A DNA stretch of 64,000 nt, taken from Alcaligenes sp. SDU_A2. GTDB lineage: Bacteria; Pseudomonadota; Gammaproteobacteria; Burkholderiales; Burkholderiaceae_B. Below the pieces are notes generated by a model. It did no database searches. It was not told the DNA's origin and worked only from the letters and a program-made list of their open reading frames with translations. A program made the position numbers and the translations under genes. Below are positions 1 to 8,932 of the stretch, piece by piece; position 1 is the stretch's first letter; every line of letters starts with the position of its first letter. Where the stretch lies: the NCBI RefSeq assembly GCF_038237375.1, contig NZ_CP151273.1, forward strand, positions 2,418,001 through 2,482,000, written 5' to 3'.

Positions 1-1418
1 GCAACGGGAACCTGTTTTTCCAACAAGTCCTTGCCATACAAGGAGGAAGCGTCAATCAGGCTGCTGGCGTAATAGCGCGCCAGTTTGGTGACACGTTCTT
101 GCTGCTCCTGCAGCTTTTCTTTGCGGTTAATGCACTGTTTTTCTTGCGGATCAGATTCGCACAAGGCCGCATAGTTTCGATGCAGCAGCTCTACAAAAAG
201 CACATCGTCCTTCAGCTTCGTGCACAGAAAAGCCCCCAGTTCAAGGCCAGCCCGTATCGCCTGGTCTCGCGTTTCTTCCTGGCGCTGATTGGCAGCACGC
301 AAATCACCCTCCAGTTGCTTGAGCTGCGCTTTCAGGGAATCATCCTGCAGGCTGCTGGCCAAAGAACCCAGGCGCTGCACCGCGGTTTCTTGATCCTGCT
401 CTCGAGCGGCTCCCCCACCCTGGCTCGTTCCTAACTGCTGCCAGCTTTGCTCGATTTCCTTTACCCGCTCGCGCGAGGTCAAGGCAATCGACACCAAAGC
501 CAGCCTCATGCCCGTTGTCTTGGACTGGGTCGGACCTTTGGTTCCGTAGTACGCCTGCTCTTTGCGGGCCGATGAGCGCAAGGTATCGGGCGAGGACAGG
601 TAGTTGCCGCCGCGCACCACAAACCCGCCTGCCTGGCCATGCTGCCGATCCAGCTTGTTCAGCCGGAACGACTCCAGGATCAACTCATCCACGTTTCCGA
701 GCATGTCATGCAAACCCAAGGGATTGGGTTTGAGCAAACCGGGAAACTGCACCTTGCCATTGGCCGATTGCGCGCCCGCGTACCACTCATAGTCATTCAT
801 CCCTTCGGGCATGGGATACCGCACATCCCGAAACTGGACCGAAGACAAGGCTGCGCCGCCACGCGCGGCATACTCCCACTCGATCTCTGTGGGCAAGCGC
901 ACAAAACCAGCCATGCCGTCCTCTTGTGGCAACGCTTGTACAGCGTTCTGTCGCAGCCACTTGTTGTACAGGTCCGAAAAACGAACGGCATCCATCCAGC
1001 TGATTTCTGCCTGAGGCAGCTGCAGCATCCGTTTCGGGTCCGCGCAGCTCTCTTGCGTCACGGCCTTGTATTGCAGTTGATTCAGTTCGTACTTGGCCAA
1101 CAAGTAGTACCGGGACGAGGAGCCCGTGTTCTTGTCGGTAAAGCTGCCCGCAATAAACTCCGGACGGCTGTGCTCGACATAGCCCCACTCATCCCCTTCC
1201 TGGCCAACGACGACACGCAAATCATCCAAAGGCCCCGATGCCGGAACCTCGATACGCCGGAACACCATCGCGCCATCGCAGGGCATAGGCAAAATGACGT
1301 CCCCATCCGAAGGCTTGGGATTGTAGAATTTCTCGTCCCACGCAACGGCATGCGAAGGCGTCACTGCCCCCAATACAAAGGCAGACATCGCTGCACGGAC
1401 AAAACAATCAAACTTCAC
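1..1418 (-). CDS. Secreted SUMF1/FGE-fold protein, TagR-like (3' end beyond window)
   Basis: The open frame runs off the left edge of the window, so at least 472 codons are present. The GTG at 1418 gives a signal peptide (MKFDCFVRAA..., cleavage near PSHA-VAW); the first ATG, at 1388, would truncate it. A formylglycine-generating-enzyme (sulfatase-modifying factor) fold is shown by RLPTEIEWEYAARGG, NPLGLHDMLGNVDE and GGFVVRGGNY, ending in TGMRLAL. The cysteines used by true FGE near the C-terminal core are replaced (YLSSPDTLRSSARKEQ), so a binding rather than oxidase role is likely. After the fold comes a charged, Gln-rich stretch likely to form coiled coil. The start overlaps the permease stop by 11 bp. 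Periplasmic TagR of the type VI threonine-phosphorylation pathway is the closest characterised analogue I know; this is inferred from domain content and context. Confidence 0.8.
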   Translation of the reverse strand, partial: MKFDCFVRAAMSAFVLGAVTPSHAVAWDEKFYNPKPSDGDVILPMPCDGAMVFRRIEVPASGPLDDLRVVVGQEGDEWGYVEHSRPEFIAGSFTDKNTGSSSRYYLLAKYELNQLQYKAVTQESCADPKRMLQLPQAEISWMDAVRFSDLYNKWLRQNAVQALPQEDGMAGFVRLPTEIEWEYAARGGAALSSVQFRDVRYPMPEGMNDYEWYAGAQSANGKVQFPGLLKPNPLGLHDMLGNVDELILESFRLNKLDRQHGQAGGFVVRGGNYLSSPDTLRSSARKEQAYYGTKGPTQSKTTGMRLALVSIALTSRERVKEIEQSWQQLGTSQGGGAAREQDQETAVQRLGSLASSLQDDSLKAQLKQLEGDLRAANQRQEETRDQAIRAGLELGAFLCTKLKDDVLFVELLHRNYAALCESDPQEKQCINRKEKLQEQQERVTKLARYYASSLIDASSLYGKDLLEKQVPV

Positions 1419-2616
1419 GCAAACTCTCCGCAGGTTGAACCTTCAGCGCACGCCACGCACCCAGCGCCGCAACCACACAGGCAAGCCCCAGCGCCATCAG
1501 AAAGGCATACATCGCGTGCGCAGGTGTGATGCGGCAGACAAAATCGGTCTGCAGCCCTTGGCCCAGTAATAAATAATTGAACAAGGTGCTGCCCACGCCA
1601 TACACCAGCAAACCGGCGACATACGCCACGACACTAAGCAACACTGCTTGTAGCAATACGAACCGGACGACACCGCCGCTGTTGAATCCGAGCAGGCGCA
1701 ATACCGCCAAATCCTTACGTTTACGGTCGACATTGGCCAAAAAAGCACCGGTCAAGGACGCCATGCAACCTACGATGGCGGTCAAGGCAATGACGCCGAA
1801 AATCAAGGTCAGAACCTGGTTGATGGCGCGCACATTCTCAATATCAGCCAGACGGCTTACCACGCCAATGTCTTGTTGCTCCAGCCATTGGGCCAGGGGG
1901 CCGACATGATCAATGGAACTGGCGTACAGGCGCGCACGGGCATAACGTACTGTCTGGCCGGGTTCGACGGCCTGCCCATTCAGCAGTCCGAATTCGGGCA
2001 CCTGAAACGCATCCCGCGCCCGCTCCAGTGCCATCAAGGTCGCCGGTGCGACAAAGACGGCGGCACGCGAATAGCGATGCTCTGCCAGAACATCGACCAC
2101 GCGCATGGGGCGGTCGCCATGCTCCAGCCGGCCATCCAGGCGACGGCTGACCCGCAGGTGCACAGGCTCACCCGGCTGCCAACGCAGTTTCCGGGCCGCC
2201 TCCTGCGTCAAGATCAGTTCGTCGTACTGCAGGTCTCTGGACTGATCCTGCAGCAGGGGATCGCCCTGACTGCTGCCCAACACCTCAATGTTTTCCAAAA
2301 AACGACGACGATCCACACGTAGATCGGCCTGCGTATTCAAGGACCGGGTCATGCCGACCGCATAGCCCGCACCGGGGGCCTGTCGCAACTGTTCCAGCCA
2401 CTGCTGATCGTAGCTGCCGCTGGAGACCATCTTGACTTCAAGATTGCGTGGATCTTGCAGCAACTCTGTCTGCAATTGGGTGACCACGCCATGCTTGAGT
2501 CCGAACAACAACAGCAAAGGGGCGGCCACCGCCAACATGGATGCCACCATGCAAAACGAGATGCGCCTGTCAAACCATAAATCGGCCCACGCCAAACGGA
2601 GTACGTTCATGCTCAT
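1408..2616 (-). CDS. FtsX/MacB-family ABC transporter permease, TagS-like
   Basis: About 402 residues with the MacB/LolC layout: one membrane segment near residues 18-44, a large periplasmic domain of about 220 residues, then three membrane segments in the C-terminal third (starting at VLTLIFGVIALTAIVG, FVLLQAVLLSVVAYVAG and AFLMALGLACVVAALGA). The C-terminus LKVQPAESLREV is typical of FtsX-domain permeases. The ATG at 2616 overlaps the ATPase stop as TGATG; ATG 2610 is also possible. Permeases of this type usually do not pass substrate through the membrane but transmit ATPase motion to periplasmic partners. It probably pairs with the ATPase immediately upstream and with the secreted VWA and FGE-fold products of the same operon. 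Confidence 0.85.
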   Translation of the reverse strand: MSMNVLRLAWADLWFDRRISFCMVASMLAVAAPLLLLFGLKHGVVTQLQTELLQDPRNLEVKMVSSGSYDQQWLEQLRQAPGAGYAVGMTRSLNTQADLRVDRRRFLENIEVLGSSQGDPLLQDQSRDLQYDELILTQEAARKLRWQPGEPVHLRVSRRLDGRLEHGDRPMRVVDVLAEHRYSRAAVFVAPATLMALERARDAFQVPEFGLLNGQAVEPGQTVRYARARLYASSIDHVGPLAQWLEQQDIGVVSRLADIENVRAINQVLTLIFGVIALTAIVGCMASLTGAFLANVDRKRKDLAVLRLLGFNSGGVVRFVLLQAVLLSVVAYVAGLLVYGVGSTLFNYLLLGQGLQTDFVCRITPAHAMYAFLMALGLACVVAALGAWRALKVQPAESLREV

Positions 2617-3317
2617 CACGAAGGCTCGGGCACAAACATGCTCAGCCCCGGCTCCAATGTGGCCTGCAGACGCGGAATGGCGAACGAGCGCAACATATCC
2701 CAGTCGTGCGACACCAACAGAACAGCCAGATCCAAGTCGTGCGCCAAAGTAAAAAAGAGCTGGAATACATCCTGGGCTGTTTGAGGGTCCAGAGCGGCGG
2801 TCGGCTCATCGGCCAGAATCAGTCCAGGCGCATGGGCTATTGCCCGCGAGAAAGAAACCCGCTGGCGCTCCCCGATCGACAGAGCCGCCGGATACAGGGA
2901 CAAGAGGCGTTCCAGCTTCAGGATATGGATTGCCACATCCAAATGCGGCGCATGCAAAGGCAGCCCCAGAATGCGGCGCGGCAGCACAATGTTTTCCCAA
3001 ACAGATAGGTAAGGCAGCAAACCGCCGTTCTGCAGCACAAAACCAAGACTTCGTGCCCGCCAATGCGCCAGCTCAGACTCTTGCTTGGCCGCATACAACG
3101 CCTTGATATCTCTGGACGGTTGCCCCAGGAAAAAAGAATCCACGCTCTCAGGTTGCAACAACAAACCCAAGGCTTCCAGCAAGGTGCTTTTCCCGCAGCC
3201 ACTGGCACCGGTCACGGCAAGGATCTGACCGGCAGCCAGATCAAGCTGGGGCAATTGGACACGGAACACATGGGTCCCATGCCCCCTGGACACCTCAAGC
3301 CCTTTTACGCTCAACAT
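2616..3317 (-). CDS. ABC transporter ATPase, LolD/MacB-like (TagT-like)
   Basis: A 233-residue nucleotide-binding subunit. Walker A is GASGCGKST (residues 37-45), the Q-loop is FVLQNGGLLPYLSVWENI, Walker B is LILADEP with D-loop AALD, and the H-loop is LLVSHD. The ABC signature reads LSIGERQRV instead of LSGGQ. This is the small stand-alone subunit type that works with FtsX-like permeases. Its start lies 1 bp after the stop of the VWA gene and its stop overlaps the permease start. In the T6SS threonine-phosphorylation pathway the equivalent pair is TagT/TagS; assignment to that role here is inference. Confidence 0.88.
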   Translation of the reverse strand: MLSVKGLEVSRGHGTHVFRVQLPQLDLAAGQILAVTGASGCGKSTLLEALGLLLQPESVDSFFLGQPSRDIKALYAAKQESELAHWRARSLGFVLQNGGLLPYLSVWENIVLPRRILGLPLHAPHLDVAIHILKLERLLSLYPAALSIGERQRVSFSRAIAHAPGLILADEPTAALDPQTAQDVFQLFFTLAHDLDLAVLLVSHDWDMLRSFAIPRLQATLEPGLSMFVPEPS

Positions 3318-3318
3318 A

Positions 3319-5286
3319 TCAGGGCATCATTTCCAATGGCACCGGGTACACATCATCGCGAGCATCCGCACCTTCGGCCAGAGATACCCAGCGATCCGCA
3401 TCCGCGTTGTAGCGCGCATAGTGCCGCAACTTGGTGCTCAGCTCCCGGATAAATTTTTCTTGGCTCAAGGCATCCCAACTGGCCCACGTGTCTTCATCCA
3501 GGGTCAGGACGGTGCTTTGATAGGGCAAGTCCTCCAGATACTCGCCCATCAAGCCCATTTCGGCCAGGCGTGTTCCCGACTCTTGCTTTAATTTGCTCGG
3601 GTCGGTGCCCATCGCCGCAGCGACCGAACGCAAACGATTAAACATATCGGTGGGCGAAATCAAGCCCTGATTAGCCGCCTCTAAAATCTGCCGCACTACA
3701 TCACTTAAGTCGCTTAACTGCGCTTTGGTCAGCAATACCCGTACATCGGTTGTCGGGACATTTTGCCGAATCAAATCCCGATCACTGATCCATGCCTGGA
3801 ACACCTCCGGCGCACTCGTGCCCGTCTCTTTACCTAGATAGGCAAGGCGCATGGCGTGACCGATCAGCTCGGCATCCGATAACATCTGCTGGGTTGCGGT
3901 ATCGGCAGGAGCCTGTGCGCGCGACGCACTGCCTATAGCGTCGCCCCCCTGATAGGCCACCTTCACCTGCTCGGTAATGGCAGTTGCCAGACTGTCGACC
4001 ATAGCGCCGAACTGATTGACGTCGCCCGCGTTGACAGGATAGTAGAGCGAAGTCTGGGTGCCGGTGTACGTTGACAGTTCACGGTATTGATCAGCCGCTT
4101 TGGCGTGATTATTCTTGCCCGAGGGCGTCTTCAGGTGCAGCGTATAAATAGCCACGCCCGGATTAGCGGCTTCGATACGCAATTGCGTCGCATCCAGGCC
4201 CGTCGACGAATAGGGACTGCTGCCTTCCAATGCGCCTGCATCGGTAATCAGCACCACATACCGTGCGCCGAACGATGTCCAATCCACTTTATCCAAGGCA
4301 TGCAGAACCCCGGCATACGCATCTTCGTCATACGCCACCGTCGACACTTTGGCCTGCTTCAGATCAGCCACCTTGGCCAGGAAATCTTCGCTGCTGGTCA
4401 CCGTATTCGGATCGGCATACATATGCGTCAGATATTCGATGCCGGGCGACTCTTTGACATTCGAGCGAAAAGCCAACAGACCGAACTTGACCTGACTGGA
4501 CAGCCCCTGCTCCTCTACTTTGGCATAGACCTTGCGAACCGCTTCGCGCGTGCGCTCGATGTAGGGGTCCATAGAGATCGTCGAATCAATCACAAAGACG
4601 ACAGCGGCACTAAACGCCTTGATTTGCGCTGCCCGCTGTACCTGCTGCTGCGCCTGCTTTTCCTGTTCGATTTGTTCCGGCGTTTTGTCCGTCACCGAGG
4701 CGACGTTCAACAATCGGGTACGAAATCCGTTCTCGGTCATGATCTCTTCGCCGCTCAACACGGGCAGAAGATAAAACTGCTTTTGCAGATCCACAAAGTA
4801 TTCGGGCTCTTGGGCCAGGACTCCATCGGCCTGCGAGTCAGTACGCAGAGCCTGCCGCAAAGGGGCAATAATGGTCGCCGGATCAGGCGTATCCAATGCC
4901 TGTTCCAACATAGACCGCTCTTTAAAGAAAAGCATACGGTCGCGATTGGCAGGATTGGTAAATGCCAATGTGAGCTGCATCTTCCAATCCACCGTGCAGG
5001 CCTTATCCAGCCAGCCCACTGTCTTACCCTGGCTGTCTGGCCCGACGTGCAGACGGACCTGATCACCCTGCTCTTGCCGTTCATAGATATAAAAACGGCT
5101 GAAAGCAGGGACGGGCTTGCCGTCCTTGTCAGAAGCGGAAGCAAAAAGACGGCAGGAGGGCGTTGTCAAAACACGCTGATACAGAGTCTTCTTGCCGTCT
5201 TGAAGCAATGGAGCCGCGGCCTGGGCAGCCCAACTGCTGCAGAGCAGTGCGCCCAGCATTGCGAATCGGAAAAAAGGACGCTGCAT
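3319..5286 (-). CDS. Secreted von Willebrand factor A domain protein (PpkA-VWA-like, no kinase)
   Basis: Starting at ATG 5286 (TGATG overlap with the preceding stop) gives 655 residues and a signal peptide MQRPFFRFAMLGALLCSSWA, cleaved near AQA-AAP. Residues about 40-130 look like an SH3-like domain (CRLFAS..., YIYERQ, VGWLDKACTVDWKMQLTLAF). A VWA domain follows from about residue 225 with a MIDAS-type motif VVFVIDSTISM (DxTxS rather than DxSxS) and VVLITDAG. The C-terminal 200 residues are helical and unassigned. The combination resembles the periplasmic half of the T6SS kinase PpkA, but no kinase domain or membrane segment is present. It is expected in the periplasm, where the TagR-like and TagS-like products could contact it. 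Confidence 0.82.
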   Translation of the reverse strand: MQRPFFRFAMLGALLCSSWAAQAAAPLLQDGKKTLYQRVLTTPSCRLFASASDKDGKPVPAFSRFYIYERQEQGDQVRLHVGPDSQGKTVGWLDKACTVDWKMQLTLAFTNPANRDRMLFFKERSMLEQALDTPDPATIIAPLRQALRTDSQADGVLAQEPEYFVDLQKQFYLLPVLSGEEIMTENGFRTRLLNVASVTDKTPEQIEQEKQAQQQVQRAAQIKAFSAAVVFVIDSTISMDPYIERTREAVRKVYAKVEEQGLSSQVKFGLLAFRSNVKESPGIEYLTHMYADPNTVTSSEDFLAKVADLKQAKVSTVAYDEDAYAGVLHALDKVDWTSFGARYVVLITDAGALEGSSPYSSTGLDATQLRIEAANPGVAIYTLHLKTPSGKNNHAKAADQYRELSTYTGTQTSLYYPVNAGDVNQFGAMVDSLATAITEQVKVAYQGGDAIGSASRAQAPADTATQQMLSDAELIGHAMRLAYLGKETGTSAPEVFQAWISDRDLIRQNVPTTDVRVLLTKAQLSDLSDVVRQILEAANQGLISPTDMFNRLRSVAAAMGTDPSKLKQESGTRLAEMGLMGEYLEDLPYQSTVLTLDEDTWASWDALSQEKFIRELSTKLRHYARYNADADRWVSLAEGADARDDVYPVPLEMMP

Positions 5287-6353
5287 CACTTGCTCAACTC
5301 CTCGTAACGGGCTTTGGCCTGGGCATTGGCCGGATCGGACAGCAACACGGTTTCGTACCAATAGGCCGCCGTCGCCGGATTTGCCTGGCTAAAACAAGGC
5401 TGTACCTGATGCGTCTGCGGATCATATTCGCGTGCATACGCCAGAGCGATCTGCACATCACCTGCCTGGGCCTTATGGACATACAGGCGCTGCGCCACAT
5501 CGCACTGCTGCGCCTGCTTGGCCTGTGCAATGACAGCCAGCCACTGTTCGGAGGTCTTGGACTCTTTGACGCATTCCTGCACAAACTGCAGGCCGGGCAT
5601 GCCAGCCAGCTTTTCCATGGCGCATGCATCGGCAGCCGCACTCGAGGCAACCGGCGGTGCCTCAGGAAACGCTGCGGAATCCTGCGGCGAGCCCTTCAGA
5701 AAGAAGTACGCAACTGCAGCGGCAATGCCCAACACCAGCACGGCGAGCACTATCCACAGCCACGCTTTACCGCCAGCCTGCTTGTTGGATGGCGCTGCTG
5801 CCGGACTGGCAGAAACGTGCTCTTGCCGGGGTTTTTCTGGGGCCTGCTCAACGACGGTTTCGGGTGCCGAAGCGGACTCTGTAGCCAGCGGCGACACGAC
5901 TTGTTCGACGGACACAGGGCTTGTTTCGACGGGCTCGGCCACTTTGGTGGGCTCGGCAGCCACTGTCAGCTCCATCGCCTGTGCATTGCCTCCCGCCGTC
6001 GAAGGAAGAATCGCCTTATCCAGCTTCAAGGTGCTTTTACCGATTTCCTGCTCGTCGGAACCACCCAGAACCAATTGATAAGCCTCGCTGGAATTAGCCA
6101 GCAAAGGGTCCACAATGCCGGCATCCACCAATACGGCAAACCCATCTTCGTATGTCTCCCAACCCTGCAGCGGCAGCCAGCGCAAGGACGACCCCCAGGC
6201 TTGTTCCGCATACAGGTAATGACGGTCCTGACTACGCAAAATCGCTATTGAGTACGAAGCCAGGCTCAACTCCTCCTCCAGATCGCGCACATACAATCGA
6301 GCACGGCCCGGGACAACAGGGTCTAGTGCCTGCAAACTGATTCGAAGTTTCAT
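5286..6353 (-). CDS. Bitopic membrane protein, TPR/Sel1-like periplasmic C-terminus
   Basis: 355 residues, not recognised as a named family. The N-terminal 110 residues are predicted cytoplasmic (begins MKLRISLQALDPVVPGRARL, with WLPLQGWETYEDGFAVL). A Pro/Ala/Glu/Ser/Val-rich linker runs to about residue 192 and a single membrane segment (AWLWIVLAVLVLGIAAAVAY) spans about 195-217. The C-terminal 120 residues hold four cysteines (DACAM, QECV, QQCD, QPCF) and TPR/Sel1-like helices (AQRLYVHKAQAGDVQIALAY; YWYETVLLSDPANAQAKARY). The start overlaps srfC by 4 bp (ATGA) and the stop overlaps the VWA gene as TGATG. A link between cytoplasmic SrfB/SrfC and the periplasmic VWA/FGE proteins is inferred from topology only. 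Confidence 0.7.
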   Translation of the reverse strand: MKLRISLQALDPVVPGRARLYVRDLEEELSLASYSIAILRSQDRHYLYAEQAWGSSLRWLPLQGWETYEDGFAVLVDAGIVDPLLANSSEAYQLVLGGSDEQEIGKSTLKLDKAILPSTAGGNAQAMELTVAAEPTKVAEPVETSPVSVEQVVSPLATESASAPETVVEQAPEKPRQEHVSASPAAAPSNKQAGGKAWLWIVLAVLVLGIAAAVAYFFLKGSPQDSAAFPEAPPVASSAAADACAMEKLAGMPGLQFVQECVKESKTSEQWLAVIAQAKQAQQCDVAQRLYVHKAQAGDVQIALAYAREYDPQTHQVQPCFSQANPATAAYWYETVLLSDPANAQAKARYEELSK

Positions 6354-8932
6354 ACCACGCTCTTAAGAGTAAAACTATCCAAAATACGCCCCAACGCCTG
6401 ATTCTGCTCCAGGCTCAACTCGCGCCCGCCTTGATAACCGGCGTTATGCAGCGTGGTGTGCGCCAAGGCGGCCACCCAGTCCTGCGTATACGTCAATCCG
6501 TGGTCTTGCGGCTCGGGCGCGAGCTCGGGCATGCCATCGACGGCAAACCGCCCGGGACTGGCGAACAAAGACGGATGGGCAGCATCTTCCTTCAAATACA
6601 GCCAGGTCACGAATTGGCTCAGCACCATAGAGACATTGCACACATGCCGATCGGCAAGGCGTTCGCGGCGCACACCTGCCTGACGGCGCTGTGTCAGGCA
6701 GGTCAGAATCCTTTCCTGCAAAGACCAGCGGTCGGACGCGATAATCAGCTCCTCGACCACACTGGCCAACAAAGCCACCGGCAAACGCAACACATTCTGG
6801 TTCAATCGGCTGGTGGGCAGATCGCGCAACTGGCTGACCCACTTGCGATACACCAGCTCCGCATACTGCTGCTCGAAAGGCTGCTCGGCCGTCGCTCCTG
6901 CCTGCGCCGGATCAGGCTTAACCCCGACCAAGGACAAAAACAGTTCACGCAAGGTTTCCTGGGGAATATGCAATCCGACCAGCAGTTCTCCGATCACAGG
7001 CCGGTAAGCCGGCAGTTGTTCACTGAACTGGGCCGCCAATGCTCGCTTAAGCTCCGTTTCCTGGTCACCGTCCTGGTTATACCAAGCGTGCAACGACTTC
7101 TGGACCAGGCCCTCATGCAGGCTGCTGACCTGTTCTTGCAAGCGCGCCAGCTTGAAATCCAGCCCTCCGATCTGCGCAACATGGTGCCCCAAACGTGTCA
7201 TCCCGCCATCATTGAGCGCCATCATGGCGTCCCAGCTATCCTGGGGCGAACCGATATGCTGGGCCACGAATTCACTGTCAGAGAAACTGGCCCTCATATC
7301 CTGCAGGCGCGCTTGAGCCGCGCCGGTATAGGACTGTTCGACATGGTCAGCATCGGTATCAATAAAAGGCACCGGCAGACCAGGCTTGCGCACCAGAAAG
7401 GTATTGCGGAACGGTTCGCCCGCAGCCCATGCCTGCAACCACTCGCAATGCCCGAAACGTTCTTTGAAGCTCATTTTGATGAGCCCTTCCCAGCCTTGCC
7501 GTATCTGGGAACTATCCTGAGTCAAGGAAATGCCAATACGCTTGTCAAACATGGTGACGGCCCACATCAGGCCCACTTTACGGTTCTGGCGCTCTTTGGG
7601 AGTCTGCCCTTGGGTACGATGCACCCAACGGGTCAGGACCGGCTCCACATCTTTGACATCACTCTGTTTGTCTGAGGCCGTACACATCACCAGACCATTC
7701 ATCTCCTGCTGGTCGGTGTAGCGCTCGAACAAATAGGCCACCTTGCCACGCAAAATCAACTGCGAAGCAGGATTGCCACCACTTTGTTCGGCAACGGCAC
7801 CCGCATCGCTGACCGTGCGGATGTTCAGACGCCCGCGATAGCCCGGAAAGTCCAATAAATCGACATGCTGCAACTCGTTGGACTGCATAGGCCCGCATAA
7901 AGGAAACGTCAGCTCGACCGTCAAGGCCGCCAGATGAGCCAGCGGCACCGTCACCGTCTGTGCAGACACCTGCTCCACGCCCTCCTGCACACGCACCGGC
8001 AATACCGTCAAACGCTTTTCGGTAGGGCTGCCCAAGGACTCCAGCACATCCACATTCATAATGCTGTCTTGCTGAACAAAGCTGTCGCCATCCTGCCGGA
8101 TCAATGCTTGCAAAGGAGCATACACTTTGGCCGGGTGCCCCAGCTCGCTCAACACACGGGCCAGCATGACGTAGACCTGACTTAACTCGGGCTGCTCGCC
8201 CCATAAAATCGAAAACAAGCGCGCCCTGTCTTCCAGGCCCAGCACGGGAGCCAGACGAATGACGGCAGGCCAATAAAAGTCGTCCAGCATGCGCGTCGTG
8301 TTGCTGAAGCTGCCTCGCACATAGTCCCACAGCGACACCGCATCATCGGCGCTGATCCCTGCGACCGCTCCGCCCTGCCGGGCCTTCAGTGACTCCAGCA
8401 AGGCCTCGATGCGCTCGGCCACAAAGGCGTAGCCTATATGCTCTTTATCGAAATCATTGAAGTAGGTATTGACCAGAATCTTGACGATGTCGATTTCGGA
8501 AAAAATCTGCAGCTCGACCGGAAAGGCTTCCGGGCCGACCTGCGCCGAACGGCTAAAACGCGTCACCAACCCGGTGGCCTCCTTGCCGCCGCCGGGTGGA
8601 TTGACATGCCGGAGAAAATCAATAGTCTGGCCACCGTAATTGGTTTCCAGACGGCCATTGCTGCCCGCCGCCAGACTGGAGATCAAATAAGACTTGCCGG
8701 CCTGGGACAGGCCGAAAAAACCGATCGTCATGGGACGCGTCGAAACAGCCCCCAGGCTGCGGGCCATGTTTCGGGCACGCCGCAACTCCAACAGCAAGCT
8801 GTCGGCTTGCGCATCCAATCGCTGCGACGAGGCGCGCGCGTGGGTAACCCAATCAATTGCCTGCCCGGCACCGTCATACAAGCTTTGCCAATCGGCGCGC
8901 AAATCGTTTTGCAATGCATTCAGATCGTTCAT
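6350..8932 (-). CDS. srfC: SrfC-family P-loop NTPase (putative virulence factor SrfC)
   Basis: 860 residues matching the SrfC family of Salmonella and other proteobacteria in length, operon position and sequence style. A helical N-terminus is followed by Walker A GLSQAGKS at residues 74-81. A DxxG-type switch, DLLDFPGYRG, lies near residue 360, spaced as in large, possibly dynamin-like, GTPases. I cannot point to a secure NKxD base-specificity motif (CTASDKQSD is the nearest). No signal peptide or obvious membrane segment. The start overlaps srfB by 4 bp (ATGA). SrfC is described in the literature as a virulence-associated effector of unknown activity; a GTPase mechanism is my reading of the motifs. 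Confidence 0.8.
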   Translation of the reverse strand: MNDLNALQNDLRADWQSLYDGAGQAIDWVTHARASSQRLDAQADSLLLELRRARNMARSLGAVSTRPMTIGFFGLSQAGKSYLISSLAAGSNGRLETNYGGQTIDFLRHVNPPGGGKEATGLVTRFSRSAQVGPEAFPVELQIFSEIDIVKILVNTYFNDFDKEHIGYAFVAERIEALLESLKARQGGAVAGISADDAVSLWDYVRGSFSNTTRMLDDFYWPAVIRLAPVLGLEDRARLFSILWGEQPELSQVYVMLARVLSELGHPAKVYAPLQALIRQDGDSFVQQDSIMNVDVLESLGSPTEKRLTVLPVRVQEGVEQVSAQTVTVPLAHLAALTVELTFPLCGPMQSNELQHVDLLDFPGYRGRLNIRTVSDAGAVAEQSGGNPASQLILRGKVAYLFERYTDQQEMNGLVMCTASDKQSDVKDVEPVLTRWVHRTQGQTPKERQNRKVGLMWAVTMFDKRIGISLTQDSSQIRQGWEGLIKMSFKERFGHCEWLQAWAAGEPFRNTFLVRKPGLPVPFIDTDADHVEQSYTGAAQARLQDMRASFSDSEFVAQHIGSPQDSWDAMMALNDGGMTRLGHHVAQIGGLDFKLARLQEQVSSLHEGLVQKSLHAWYNQDGDQETELKRALAAQFSEQLPAYRPVIGELLVGLHIPQETLRELFLSLVGVKPDPAQAGATAEQPFEQQYAELVYRKWVSQLRDLPTSRLNQNVLRLPVALLASVVEELIIASDRWSLQERILTCLTQRRQAGVRRERLADRHVCNVSMVLSQFVTWLYLKEDAAHPSLFASPGRFAVDGMPELAPEPQDHGLTYTQDWVAALAHTTLHNAGYQGGRELSLEQNQALGRILDSFTLKSVV

